A DNA stretch of 64,000 bases from Cyclobacteriaceae bacterium (GTDB lineage: Bacteria > Bacteroidota > Bacteroidia > Cytophagales > Cyclobacteriaceae): positions 41,321 through 105,320 of the forward strand of contig JAHBUB010000011.1 of assembly GCA_019638285.1 (NCBI GenBank). Direction: 5' to 3'. Below are positions 1 to 8,255 of this stretch, in pieces; position 1 is the first letter of the stretch; each line of letters opens with the position of its first letter. The position numbers and the translations under genes were made by a program. Under the pieces are notes generated by a model. It was not told where the DNA came from. It saw only the letters and a program-made list of their open reading frames with translations, and ran no database searches.

Positions 1-1
1 C

Positions 2-235
2 AGTGAGGCTGGTAATTATATCGAAAAATCAAATATAGGTTACCAGTTTAATCCTATAGACATTGAAATATTATTAGATAAAATTATTGAAATAAAATCG
101 AATGCGGGGCTATATCATCAATTGACTGAAAATATCATGAAAATCAGATCGCAATTTTCAAGAGAGAGAATTAGTACTGAGGCAGTCCAAAAAATTGTTG
201 AGTTGACTCAAAAGTACGAGCCCATCATAGCTTAA
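2..235 (+). CDS. C-terminal end of a truncated protein, probably a glycosyltransferase
   Basis: An open frame enters from the left edge and ends at TAA 233-235, leaving 77 codons. The visible tail (SEAGNYIEKSNIGYQFNP, then DIEILLDKI and FSRERISTEAVQKIVEL) looks like the end of a GT4-type glycosyltransferase. In that family an EAGxY-like segment contacts the sugar nucleotide and the last helix ends after a FSRE-like motif. It is on the plus strand and overlaps the stop of the minus-strand aminotransferase by 11 bp, so it is convergent with the rest of the polysaccharide locus. Without the N-terminus the family call rests on tail similarity only. Confidence 0.5.
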   Translation, partial: SEAGNYIEKSNIGYQFNPIDIEILLDKIIEIKSNAGLYHQLTENIMKIRSQFSRERISTEAVQKIVELTQKYEPIIA

Positions 236-1331
236 AAAAAGATTTTATCCCATTGCAAACATACTCCATCTGTTCTTTTGAAATCTCAGGGTACATGGGA
301 ATAGAAATAATTTCATCTTGATATCTTGATGCTACCGGATAGTCATCGCGAGAATGGCCAAGATATTTGTATGCGGTGAGATTTGGTAATGCTGTAGGAT
401 AATGAATAGCTGTTTGAATTCCCATAGACCTCAAATGTTCTTTCAAGGCATCACGTTTTTTTGTGCGAATAACATATAAATGAAATGTATGCTTTGTGTT
501 ATTTCGAACTATAGGGAGTGTAATCTCTTCAACATTTTTGAGGGTTGTGTTGTAAAATGTCGCATTACTAATCCTTGAATTGGTCCAATTAATGATATAA
601 TTAGCTTTAACATTCAATACCGCAGCCTGAAGAGTGTCTAGTCTACTATTGATCCCTTCAATTTGATGTTCGTGTTTCTTTAACGCACCATGATTCGCAA
701 ACATTCTACACTTCTCAGCGAGCAGATCATCATCAGTTATTATACACCCAGCGTCACCATATGCTCCCAAATTTTTACCTGGATAAAAACTAAATGTTCC
801 CGCTACCCCATACCGACCAGCTAACCTTCCCTTCTCCTCACTAAAATGAGACTGAGCACAATCCTCTATGAGGTAGAGGTTATGCTTATCACAAATATTT
901 TTTATTGCTACAATATCTGCCATTTGTCCATATAGATGAACTGGGATAATTGCTTTGGTCCTTTTTGTGATTTTCTCTTCTATTAATCCTGGGTTGATTG
1001 TATAGGTCTCGGGATCAATATCAACAAATATCGGCTTAGCTCCTGTTTGTGTGATAGTTTCAGCGGTAGATATCCAACTAGATGCAGTTGTAATTACTTC
1101 ATCTCCAACTCCAATCCCGAGCATTTTTAATACTATATATATTGCATCTGTGCCATTTGCAACACCGATAACATGCTTTACCCCATAAAGTGAAGCAAAT
1201 TTGGATTCAAAATCTCCAATCTGTTCTCCACCAATAAAATTGGCATCATTTAAAACTTCAAAAATCGCTTTATCTATTTCTTGTTTAATAGATAAATACT
1301 GCGTTTTTAAATCTACAAATGGAATATTCAT
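225..1331 (-). CDS. DegT/DnrJ/EryC1/StrS-family PLP-dependent sugar aminotransferase (WlbC/WbpE-type)
   Basis: This 368-residue protein has the full-length nucleotide-sugar aminotransferase layout. It shows the GTDA cofactor loop near residues 60-63, the EDCAQ motif at 156-160 (Asp157 should contact the PLP ring nitrogen), and SFYPGKNLGAYGDAG with Lys186 as the expected Schiff-base lysine. Such enzymes transfer an amino group from glutamate to a keto-sugar nucleotide. It is the last gene of a tight trio with an acetyltransferase (5 bp upstream) and a Gfo/Idh/MocA dehydrogenase. That is the gene set for 2,3-diamino-uronic acid synthesis: oxidise C3, aminate, acetylate. The exact sugar is inferred. 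A second, more WbpE-like paralogue lies at 22120-23247. Confidence 0.85.
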   Translation of the reverse strand: MNIPFVDLKTQYLSIKQEIDKAIFEVLNDANFIGGEQIGDFESKFASLYGVKHVIGVANGTDAIYIVLKMLGIGVGDEVITTASSWISTAETITQTGAKPIFVDIDPETYTINPGLIEEKITKRTKAIIPVHLYGQMADIVAIKNICDKHNLYLIEDCAQSHFSEEKGRLAGRYGVAGTFSFYPGKNLGAYGDAGCIITDDDLLAEKCRMFANHGALKKHEHQIEGINSRLDTLQAAVLNVKANYIINWTNSRISNATFYNTTLKNVEEITLPIVRNNTKHTFHLYVIRTKKRDALKEHLRSMGIQTAIHYPTALPNLTAYKYLGHSRDDYPVASRYQDEIISIPMYPEISKEQMEYVCNGIKSFFKL

Positions 1332-1336
1332 AACTA

Positions 1337-1801
1337 CTAATCTAAAGCTCTTATTAAACGCGCAGGGTTACCCACATATATTCCAGGCAGGTCAATAGAT
1401 TTTGTTACTACTGCTCCTGCTCCAATAACTACATTATCGCAAATGTTAACAGGAAGAAGTGTAACATTTGATCCAATAGAAACATTATCTCCAATCCTTG
1501 TTTCCTTCCATAGCTCTTGTTTCCCTCTTGCAGGGCCTCCAATTGAAAATGTATCATTAACAAACATAACGCCATGTCCAATGAAACAATCACTACCAAT
1601 AGTAACTAATTCACAAATAAATGTGTGGGACTGAATCTTTGTGCGAGCTCCTATGGTTACATTTTTCTGTATCTCTACGAAAGGCCCTATAAAACAGTTA
1701 TCCTCAATTATGCACCCATACAAATTTACAGGTCGAATAACTTTTACTTCTTGACCAAATTGTACGTTGATAATATCTGAATCAATAAAACTAACACTCA
1801 T
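1337..1801 (-). CDS. Left-handed beta-helix (hexapeptide repeat) N-acetyltransferase, WlbB-like
   Basis: This 154-residue protein is built of [LIV]-G-x(4) hexapeptide repeats (for example [41 protein letters not shown]) and ends with the usual GNPARLIRAL cap. The fold is that of trimeric acyl-CoA-dependent sugar acetyltransferases. Its start overlaps the stop of the upstream dehydrogenase by ATGA, so the two are translationally coupled. The likely job is to acetylate the amine made by the adjoining aminotransferase. It is shorter than the WbpD homologue at 21535-22113 and lacks WbpD's NPRS-containing insert, so it is probably not a simple duplicate of it. Confidence 0.8.
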   Translation of the reverse strand: MSVSFIDSDIINVQFGQEVKVIRPVNLYGCIIEDNCFIGPFVEIQKNVTIGARTKIQSHTFICELVTIGSDCFIGHGVMFVNDTFSIGGPARGKQELWKETRIGDNVSIGSNVTLLPVNICDNVVIGAGAVVTKSIDLPGIYVGNPARLIRALD

Positions 1802-2814
1802 GCAATCACTTTAGCTGAAGAGTAAATTTTATCAATTATCTCGACTGTTTTTAATCCTTCAAAACCATTAGTTGCAATTACGCCAGCATGATTTAGAACA
1901 TTAACTACATTCTCATAAACCTTATCATGATTGGACATGGAGCCTTGATATTGACCATAGTTATTAGGTGGATTGCCCGGAGGAAGGTTTTCTATCTTAT
2001 AGTCTTGGATATTTTGATATTCCAATTCATTGAGATATTGTCCTCCTATTTTAACTGTACCTTTTTCTCCAAAAATAGTAAGCGAACCCTCCATATTTCC
2101 CCCAAAACTATTCACTGTATAGTTTATAGTTCCAATCGTGCCATCATAAAACTCTAGCGTAACAACGCCATTATCATCAAACTCTATAATACCCTTATGA
2201 TTAAAATTCCCTGTGAACGAATAGACATGACGAACATCGCCAACCATCCAATAGAGCAAATCTATAAAATGGCTAAACTGCGTATACAAAGTCCCGCCAT
2301 CCATGTCTTTTGTGCCTTTCCAAGAATTTTCATAATAGGCGTTATTTCTATTCCAGAAACAACTAAGCTGGACACTGAAAAGTTTGCCAAGCCTCCCCTC
2401 GTCAATGGCCCTTTTTACCGCAACAACTGGAGGATTGAAACGATTTTGTTTCACGATAAAAAGCCTTCTATTTGCCTTTTCAGCTTCCTTAATCATTTCA
2501 CCACAATCGTGAACTGTGAGAGCCATCGGCTTCTCACACAGTGCGTGAATTCCCGCACGCAAAACCAAAATAGTATGTTGAGCATGGAGACCATTGGGAG
2601 TGCAGATTGCTACTACATCTAAATTTTCCTCTCCCTGTAGCATTTCCTCTAGTCCAAGGTAAGTTTTACACTTATACTTACTTGCCATCGCCAAATTCTT
2701 CTCCGAATCTATATCACATACTGCCGCAAGCGCTCCATTATTAGCAATATGTTCCGCGTGACGTTGACCAATTCTACCACATCCTACTATAGCAAATCTT
2801 AAGATTTTATTCAT
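1798..2814 (-). CDS. Gfo/Idh/MocA-family oxidoreductase, WlbA-like sugar-nucleotide 3-dehydrogenase
   Basis: This 338-residue protein has an N-terminal Rossmann fold with GCGRIG at 11-16 and the family catalytic motif CEKP at 93-96 (Lys95). A Gfo/Idh C-terminal sheet domain follows. WlbA enzymes oxidise C3 of UDP-GlcNAc-uronic acid with NAD+, making the keto sugar used by the partner aminotransferase. The adjacent acetyltransferase and DegT gene support this role. It is clearly different from the WbpB homologue at 20648-21538, which has a [11 protein letters not shown]-terminus. It overlaps the upstream O-antigen ligase-like gene by 8 bp. The substrate is inferred from context. Confidence 0.75.
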   Translation of the reverse strand: MNKILRFAIVGCGRIGQRHAEHIANNGALAAVCDIDSEKNLAMASKYKCKTYLGLEEMLQGEENLDVVAICTPNGLHAQHTILVLRAGIHALCEKPMALTVHDCGEMIKEAEKANRRLFIVKQNRFNPPVVAVKRAIDEGRLGKLFSVQLSCFWNRNNAYYENSWKGTKDMDGGTLYTQFSHFIDLLYWMVGDVRHVYSFTGNFNHKGIIEFDDNGVVTLEFYDGTIGTINYTVNSFGGNMEGSLTIFGEKGTVKIGGQYLNELEYQNIQDYKIENLPPGNPPNNYGQYQGSMSNHDKVYENVVNVLNHAGVIATNGFEGLKTVEIIDKIYSSAKVIA

Positions 2815-4057
2815 TATGGTTCAATTGATACTTTCCTGCAAAGGAAGCGAATAAAGTATAGAAAAAAGAAAAAAACACTACCCCTTTTTGAACTTGCAAT
2901 GTAGATTCCGTTAAACTGAATATGCCAAAAAGGACAGTGAATAAAAGGAAGAGAGGCTGTTCCTTCCAAAATTTAATAGGATAAATCATTAAGAATACGA
3001 GAATCAGGCCACCAACTATTCCTATCTCTATGGTTGATTGGAGGTATTCGTTATGTGCATTGTATCTCTGACTTGATATCCACCAAAAATCATGTTGATC
3101 ATAACAATCTATAAGAATCTCATCAACATCCCCAGCACCAACTCCAGTGAAAAATGTTTTACTTACTATAATCTCTAAAGCGCATGAGTAAATTTGAATT
3201 CGATCATAAGCATAGTTTTTCAAACTGTCGAAATTGCCAGAAGAAGCCATTGTAAGTGGCACCACAAATCTTTCTTGAATGTCAGAATTCTTATTTTTCA
3301 CTAAAGCGAAAAGTACAATTGATAAAACTAGGCCCACAATTATTGCCTTGTATTGCTTCATCAGTATAAAATAGATCGTAATCGCAAGTATTAATCCAAC
3401 GATCGGCATCCTCGATGCCAGTCGAAAAACAAAAATACTTAACAAGAGAATTTGACCACCCGCCCAAAATTTACCAAGTCTTGAAAAAGAATTAAAGTAG
3501 ATGATAAGAATAATAATTGAAAAACTCAGATATAAACTCAAATAACCAGGATGAAAGGAGGCTATGCCAGATAATTTTTCAAATGTATATTGGCTCCATG
3601 CGTCAAGCATACTACTGCTTATACTTGCTATCTTAGCCAAGATAAAAAAGCATACAAGAACTGCGCTGTTAGAAAAAACAACTAAAACCTTCTTCACCTT
3701 TATATCCTTGAGAAGATCATAGCCAGAAAAAAAAATTAAAGGAAATAAAAGTATTGGTAGTTTAGTCTCAATATTCTTCATTCCCTCCCTCAAATTCGCA
3801 GAATAGCTTAGCGATATCAGTTGCATTACAAAATAAAGTAGCAACACAATAGCAACGCCATTAGCCTTAAATTTGAAGAGATGTTTTTCAGGGCTTCGCA
3901 GTGTTAAATAAAACCACCCAACAAAAAGTACAATAACACATACACTGGCAATTTTAATTGACAAAAAAAACGTTCCAGAAACAACATACATTAAGAGGAG
4001 TAAAAATCGCTTAATCCATTGCTCCTGCCTGCTTACTTCTGTAATAGGATTAGTCAT
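2807..4057 (-). CDS. O-antigen ligase/polymerase-like polytopic membrane protein (Wzy_C)
   Basis: This 416-residue protein is strongly hydrophobic with about ten to twelve membrane segments. A large periplasmic loop near residues 260-345 ends in YNAHNEYLQSTIEIGIVGG. That matches the conserved His/Glu/Gly region of the Wzy_C (WaaL/RfaL) superfamily, where the loop His is needed for ligase activity. It could ligate O-antigen to lipid A core or polymerise repeat units; sequence alone does not decide. A second protein of the superfamily sits at 4483-5688, separated from this one only by a decayed acyltransferase gene. Confidence 0.75.
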   Translation of the reverse strand: MTNPITEVSRQEQWIKRFLLLLMYVVSGTFFLSIKIASVCVIVLFVGWFYLTLRSPEKHLFKFKANGVAIVLLLYFVMQLISLSYSANLREGMKNIETKLPILLFPLIFFSGYDLLKDIKVKKVLVVFSNSAVLVCFFILAKIASISSSMLDAWSQYTFEKLSGIASFHPGYLSLYLSFSIIILIIYFNSFSRLGKFWAGGQILLLSIFVFRLASRMPIVGLILAITIYFILMKQYKAIIVGLVLSIVLFALVKNKNSDIQERFVVPLTMASSGNFDSLKNYAYDRIQIYSCALEIIVSKTFFTGVGAGDVDEILIDCYDQHDFWWISSQRYNAHNEYLQSTIEIGIVGGLILVFLMIYPIKFWKEQPLFLLFTVLFGIFSLTESTLQVQKGVVFFSFFYTLFASFAGKYQLNHNE

Positions 4058-4068
4058 TTCCCGCCACT

Positions 4069-4477
4069 TTAATTAACGCTTTTAGATAGCCTTTTCCCAA
4101 ATAGAACCATTGGTTTTTCAAGCAACTTATAGGATAGATGGCTAGCTAAAAAAGTACCAGCAATTGAACTTACCAATACAACGGTTTTATCTAGCCCAAA
4201 AATAACATTATTGACAATAATAAACAGTAACTAACCACAAGAGCGAATATATTCTAAAATTCTCTTTAGTTTAAAGCTTCAAGAATTTAAGATTTAAAGG
4301 GCTCCTGCTTAACAGTATGTAGAGCTAGTCCACTTAAAATCTTAAAAAAGATACACCATATAAGCCAGCTCTTCCCAAAAGAGTGGATACATCAAATTCA
4401 CCAAATATCCATGAAGACAAATGATAGAACATCACTTCATAAGCCATAAAGCCACGTAGATAGTCAAGTGAGTGCAC
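4069..4477 (-). pseudogene. Decayed acyltransferase-3 (OafA-type) gene: both ends remain, middle lost
   Basis: Translating the minus strand of this gap recovers two pieces of one family. From about 4477 to 4332 the frame reads HSLDYLRGFMAYEV and GRAGLYGVS, the start of an acyltransferase-3 membrane protein. It breaks at a 1-base shift near 4347, after which ILSGLALH continues in another frame. From about 4230 to the TAA at 4069-4071 a second piece reads FLASHLSYKLLEKPMVLFG, the typical end of the same family. Intact members have about 350 residues and only some 130 codons survive, so an internal deletion of about 200 codons is inferred. When intact it would have O-acetylated the polysaccharide. 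It was probably coupled to the upstream Wzy-like gene, whose stop lies 6 bp away. Confidence 0.8.
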
Positions 4478-4482
4478 CCTAC

Positions 4483-5688
4483 TTATGTTTTTTCTTCAAT
4501 GATGAATTGGCGATTTTCAGTCCTTTGATACCCTAGGGAATTGTTAGCTATCAGTTTAAAGCCGACAAGCGCACTAACAAAAAAATAATAATTTGAAAAT
4601 AAACCTTCAGATTGTGAAAGGCTGGCCAACATGATGGTAGCCAAGTAAACCCATGCAAGCCTAACTTTCGATCCTTTGCTGATATTAACAATTAAAAGTA
4701 TAAGAATTGAAATTGCTAACCAGCCATACTCTACCAAAAATTGAGCAACAAAATTGTGCATGCTTTGAGCTGTTGCAAGAGAGTACTCTGGCACCTCATT
4801 AAGCATTCGAGTTGCATTTCCAGGGCCAATACCAAAACCCCAAGTACTCAATAATTCAATAATTCCAAATATAAGCGCATCTGTTCTATCATAGATAGAT
4901 CCCCCCAGGCCATACGGATTAAGTGAAAATATACGCACAAATGGCTCCATAAGAAGTCCCTGTAGCGTATCTCCACCCAATTCATAATCTCTAAAAACAA
5001 AAAATAATGAGATGCCTAAAATTGATGATAAAGCTATCCCCAGCCATTTGTAATTATTCAACAATTTAAACAGCATGAAAAAAAGTAAGGCAAGCAAAGC
5101 AATCCGAGACCCATTGTATGCTATTATTACTATTCCCAGTGCTGCTAATAACCTATTTACTAGCAGTCGGTTCTTATCTATTAATAATAGCGGAATAAAA
5201 GCAGCTATCGCTGCTGCAAAGTCATTATCAATCCAAAAAAAAATATTTATAGTGCCCAAATACTCAGTGTTTGGAAATTCAAATTCAGTTACATATTGAA
5301 AAAGTGATAAACACATCATCAATATATATATACTTCGCAGGTGCTGATATAAACTTATCTCACCGAATTTTTTGATTACCGATGAGGTGAAGTACAACAA
5401 GAATATCAATGTAGAGTAGTGCAAAAAATGAACTGCGCTAAAGCCGCCATACCGAGAAAGAAGAACGGATGTTAGCGTGCCATACAGTAAAAAAAGAAGT
5501 ATTGTGCCTGTGCAAAACCAAGCAGATTTAGAATGTCTCCAGAACAAATAAAAATAAGCAAATGGAATAAGTATCCGAAATAACGTCCAGTCACCTTCAG
5601 GGCTTAAACGTAAAATCGTATTTAGATATCCGCTGATCAGGAAAAACGAAATTAAAAACCATTCAACTCGTCTTTTCTTAACTTTCAT
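4483..5688 (-). CDS. O-antigen polymerase-like membrane protein (Wzy candidate)
   Basis: This 401-residue polytopic protein has about eleven hydrophobic segments. A long periplasmic loop around residues 215-315 ends in SMHNFVAQFLVEYGW, the His/Glu-containing signature of the Wzy_C superfamily. With a Wzx flippase, a chain-length regulator and two such proteins in the locus, one is probably the polymerase and the other the ligase. Its start overlaps the stop of the deacetylase-like gene by 11 bp, indicating co-translation. The downstream gene is dead (4069-4477). Assignment as Wzy rather than ligase is inference. Confidence 0.7.
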   Translation of the reverse strand: MKVKKRRVEWFLISFFLISGYLNTILRLSPEGDWTLFRILIPFAYFYLFWRHSKSAWFCTGTILLFLLYGTLTSVLLSRYGGFSAVHFLHYSTLIFLLYFTSSVIKKFGEISLYQHLRSIYILMMCLSLFQYVTEFEFPNTEYLGTINIFFWIDNDFAAAIAAFIPLLLIDKNRLLVNRLLAALGIVIIAYNGSRIALLALLFFMLFKLLNNYKWLGIALSSILGISLFFVFRDYELGGDTLQGLLMEPFVRIFSLNPYGLGGSIYDRTDALIFGIIELLSTWGFGIGPGNATRMLNEVPEYSLATAQSMHNFVAQFLVEYGWLAISILILLIVNISKGSKVRLAWVYLATIMLASLSQSEGLFSNYYFFVSALVGFKLIANNSLGYQRTENRQFIIEEKT

Positions 5689-6511
5689 TTAATGGTCCTT
5701 CTGACATTTGTTCCCTAACTAGTTTTGAGGCGCCTGTAAAATCAATGAACTCCGCCTCAGCCTTTTTTAAATAAACGATTAGCCATTCATACCATTCTTT
5801 ATGAAGGGGGAAACTTTTAGAGTAGTGATGGTCATGAAAAATAATTGTGAAATAGGTAAGCCCTAACCTCAGTGCTTTGTCAATTCTTTCAAGCGTTGCT
5901 TTCTTTACTTTCTCTATATCAATCTCATTGTATCTTATCTCATATACCTCCATCATACTAACCGGAAATTCAATAGTGTGAGAGTTTTCAATAAAGTATG
6001 GATCCCTTAACTCATAAAGAGTTGAATCAAAGTCATAATTCAATCGATGTATATACTTAAGTGTTTCAGACTCATTTCTTAGGTAGTGCATTCTAATGCC
6101 CGAAATAGGGTTTCCAGAAGTGATCCGATTAAATTCCTCTTTTTCACTTTTCATTCTCTCAAAATTATTATACGAAATGCCGTGAAGGCACAAAGGAATT
6201 CTCATTTGGGCAAAATAATTAGCAATATGCAGAGCAGTGTTATGACTATAAGATAGATTCAAAGCATTTCTAACCCCCATGAAAAAAGTCGCAGGAACCT
6301 CATGCTCCATATTGAACTCGACTAATTCAGACAAGCGACCAAACCGATTAGAATCAAAAGCTTTCATTCTAGCTTTATAAAGTGAAAACGGTATTTGTCT
6401 TCTAAGATAAAATAATGTATTCTTTATTATATATTTTGGAATAAACAAATCTTTCAATATGTGGTCAGACCAATAATAATGGTCTATATCATGAGAGATA
6501 ATGAATTTCAT
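5678..6511 (-). CDS. Polysaccharide deacetylase-like protein (CE4-type fold)
   Basis: The 277-residue protein starts MKFIISHDIDH. A HDxDH motif at the end of the first strand is the metal-binding start of the polysaccharide deacetylase (carbohydrate esterase 4) fold. Later motifs include PATFFMGVRN, CLHGISYN and GIRMHYLR, in the order expected for the barrel: second-strand FF motif, metal His, then an Arg loop. There is no signal peptide, so the substrate would be cytoplasmic or lipid-linked. Context points to N-deacetylation of a sugar in the repeat unit. Similar small proteins occur in many Bacteroidota capsule clusters; the substrate is unknown. Confidence 0.65.
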   Translation of the reverse strand: MKFIISHDIDHYYWSDHILKDLFIPKYIIKNTLFYLRRQIPFSLYKARMKAFDSNRFGRLSELVEFNMEHEVPATFFMGVRNALNLSYSHNTALHIANYFAQMRIPLCLHGISYNNFERMKSEKEEFNRITSGNPISGIRMHYLRNESETLKYIHRLNYDFDSTLYELRDPYFIENSHTIEFPVSMMEVYEIRYNEIDIEKVKKATLERIDKALRLGLTYFTIIFHDHHYSKSFPLHKEWYEWLIVYLKKAEAEFIDFTGASKLVREQMSEGPLNES

Positions 6512-6534
6512 TTTTGCGTACTCTTTAAAGCATT

Positions 6535-7257
6535 CTAACTCAAAATTTTCTTCCGAAGTGCAAAACCCAAAAAACCAACTCTGTGATTTCTCGGTAGAAA
6601 GGTTGAATAATCAACTATTAAACCCCATTCTTCAAACATTGTAGAGTATAATTTAACATACTCCTGAGGAGTTAACTTCTCTAAAGGTGTCCCATAAAAT
6701 TCCATCCTTTTCCTAATCCATATGTCCCTATTCTTTAAATCCGAAATAGAATTAAATTTATAATCTTCATATAATGATTTAGGGTTAACTAAAATGACGT
6801 TGAAAATTAATATGAATTGTTCCTCCGTTGCATCAAAAATTTCCGGCATTACATTAAAGTGTTCATATAACCCATTTCCATAGGGGCTTACCAGTGGATT
6901 ATCAATAACCAGTAAATTGTACTTACCCATAAGGCGAAATTCCTTAACCGCCTTAACTGAATCTCCTTGAATTACATTTACATTTTTATCGCAAAATTTT
7001 CTGGCATACCTGACAAATTCAGGATCTAGTTCCCAAAGTTCGACAGACTGACATAATTTTGAATAATGCTTAGTCACATACAAACCGTACATCCCAAACA
7101 ATTCAAGAGCGTTCAAATTCTTCGGCAGATAACCAGATATCGTTATTGATAGAATCATATAATCAATTGGTACTTTTATATGAAAAGGACTCCCTTTTAA
7201 CCAAATAATAAATTTGGTAATCAACCAATCTTTATAAACCCTAATTAAACTCATCAT
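6535..7257 (-). CDS. Predicted class I SAM-dependent methyltransferase-like protein
   Basis: This 240-residue soluble protein has a Rossmann-like core. ALELFGMYGLYVTKHY resembles methyltransferase motif I, ELWELDPEFVRYARK is the acidic ribose-binding strand, and VIQGDSVKAV with YNLLVIDNP follow as motifs II-III. The catalytic part is divergent and I see no family-specific residue that fixes the substrate. Its start overlaps the upstream acyltransferase-like gene (ATGATGA). The same pairing of methyltransferase and FemAB/GNAT protein recurs at 15084-16744. Methylation of the glycan or of a precursor is a guess from context. Confidence 0.5.
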   Translation of the reverse strand: MMSLIRVYKDWLITKFIIWLKGSPFHIKVPIDYMILSITISGYLPKNLNALELFGMYGLYVTKHYSKLCQSVELWELDPEFVRYARKFCDKNVNVIQGDSVKAVKEFRLMGKYNLLVIDNPLVSPYGNGLYEHFNVMPEIFDATEEQFILIFNVILVNPKSLYEDYKFNSISDLKNRDIWIRKRMEFYGTPLEKLTPQEYVKLYSTMFEEWGLIVDYSTFLPRNHRVGFLGFALRKKILS

Positions 7258-8198
7258 AGTGTTAATTTGGATAAAATGGGAATACTTCTGATTTGATAAA
7301 ATGGAACGATTTCTCCTCCAAACCCACGAAAGAAATTTTCAATTGCAGGCACCATGGAACCTTCAAAATCAAAAATACCCACTCCCCTTGATTTCATTTC
7401 TTTTATTGACTCCCAAATACATAAAGCGCCAGCTCCATGATGGCTATTCTCACGATCATAGCCACCCAAAATGTAATATGCTACTTTGTGAGTATACACA
7501 ATAAAAGTAAACGCAGATGGTCTATCTTTATAATAGGAAACCACTCCAAATGAGTTCGAAGAGGTCGCAAATTCGAACAATATTCTTTCTAAAATGTCAG
7601 GATATGTACGTAGATTATTGTGTTTAAAAGTCTTTTTAATAAGCATTTCTATTTCATGATAATCGTGGGCAATTTTCGTAAAAACACCATCTTTTGCCGC
7701 TTTGGTCAAATCATTCCTTCGTTCGGGGCTAAAATTACTATAGAGAATCTGGTCACAGTCCTTCAATGAAATTTGGTATGTATATCGAATTCGAACCCCA
7801 AGGTTATTCCATATAATTGGCTGTATATCCTTTTCAGCTGGTGGCAATGAAATATTTATAATTGACCATTGGTTTCTTTTAATAAACTCTGCTACGGCTC
7901 GTATAACTTTCTTTCGTAAAGAATTAATATTTACTGGATTTTTTGAATTGTTCTTGTAAAAAAGAGAGATGTGCGGAGTAAATGGTATGTTTCTTAAATA
8001 AGGAATGCCTATTTTTTTTTCAGCATACACGCAAAATCCTCCAACGAATTGATTGGATTTTACCTTAAAAAGTCCAATCAGTTGCACCTTTGATTTGTAA
8101 TTTGACACCCACTCTTCACTTGCAAAAAGACTCCCTTCACTAATTGCCAAATTAAAAAAAATTCTATGTTCTTCAACCTTAAGTTTCCTAGCGTACAT
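7254..8198 (-). CDS. FemAB/GNAT-like acyltransferase (BioF2-like domain)
   Basis: This 314-residue protein resembles the acetyltransferases grouped with FemAB. The N-terminal half is a divergent GNAT lobe (ASEEWVSNYKSKVQLIGLF) and the C-terminal half holds the conserved HHGAGALCIWESIKEMKSRGV and FDFEGSMVPAIENFFRGFGG segments. The latter matches the DFxG...GxxxFKxxFG signature of this superfamily. Members move amino acids or acyl groups to sugars or peptidoglycan. In a legionaminic acid locus it could N-acylate a diamino sugar. It shares general layout with 15084-16055 but is not a close copy. Confidence 0.65.
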   Translation of the reverse strand: MYARKLKVEEHRIFFNLAISEGSLFASEEWVSNYKSKVQLIGLFKVKSNQFVGGFCVYAEKKIGIPYLRNIPFTPHISLFYKNNSKNPVNINSLRKKVIRAVAEFIKRNQWSIINISLPPAEKDIQPIIWNNLGVRIRYTYQISLKDCDQILYSNFSPERRNDLTKAAKDGVFTKIAHDYHEIEMLIKKTFKHNNLRTYPDILERILFEFATSSNSFGVVSYYKDRPSAFTFIVYTHKVAYYILGGYDRENSHHGAGALCIWESIKEMKSRGVGIFDFEGSMVPAIENFFRGFGGEIVPFYQIRSIPILSKLTL

Positions 8199-8255
8199 GA
8201 GCCCAAAAATATAGAAAATAGTGTCTTTTAACTACCTTAAAATTTATAATCCCAA

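Noticed and set aside
2197-2622. Plus-strand open frame of 141 codons inside the WlbA-like gene
   Set aside because: It is antisense to a well-supported dehydrogenase, has no recognisable domain, and its composition is explained by the opposite strand.
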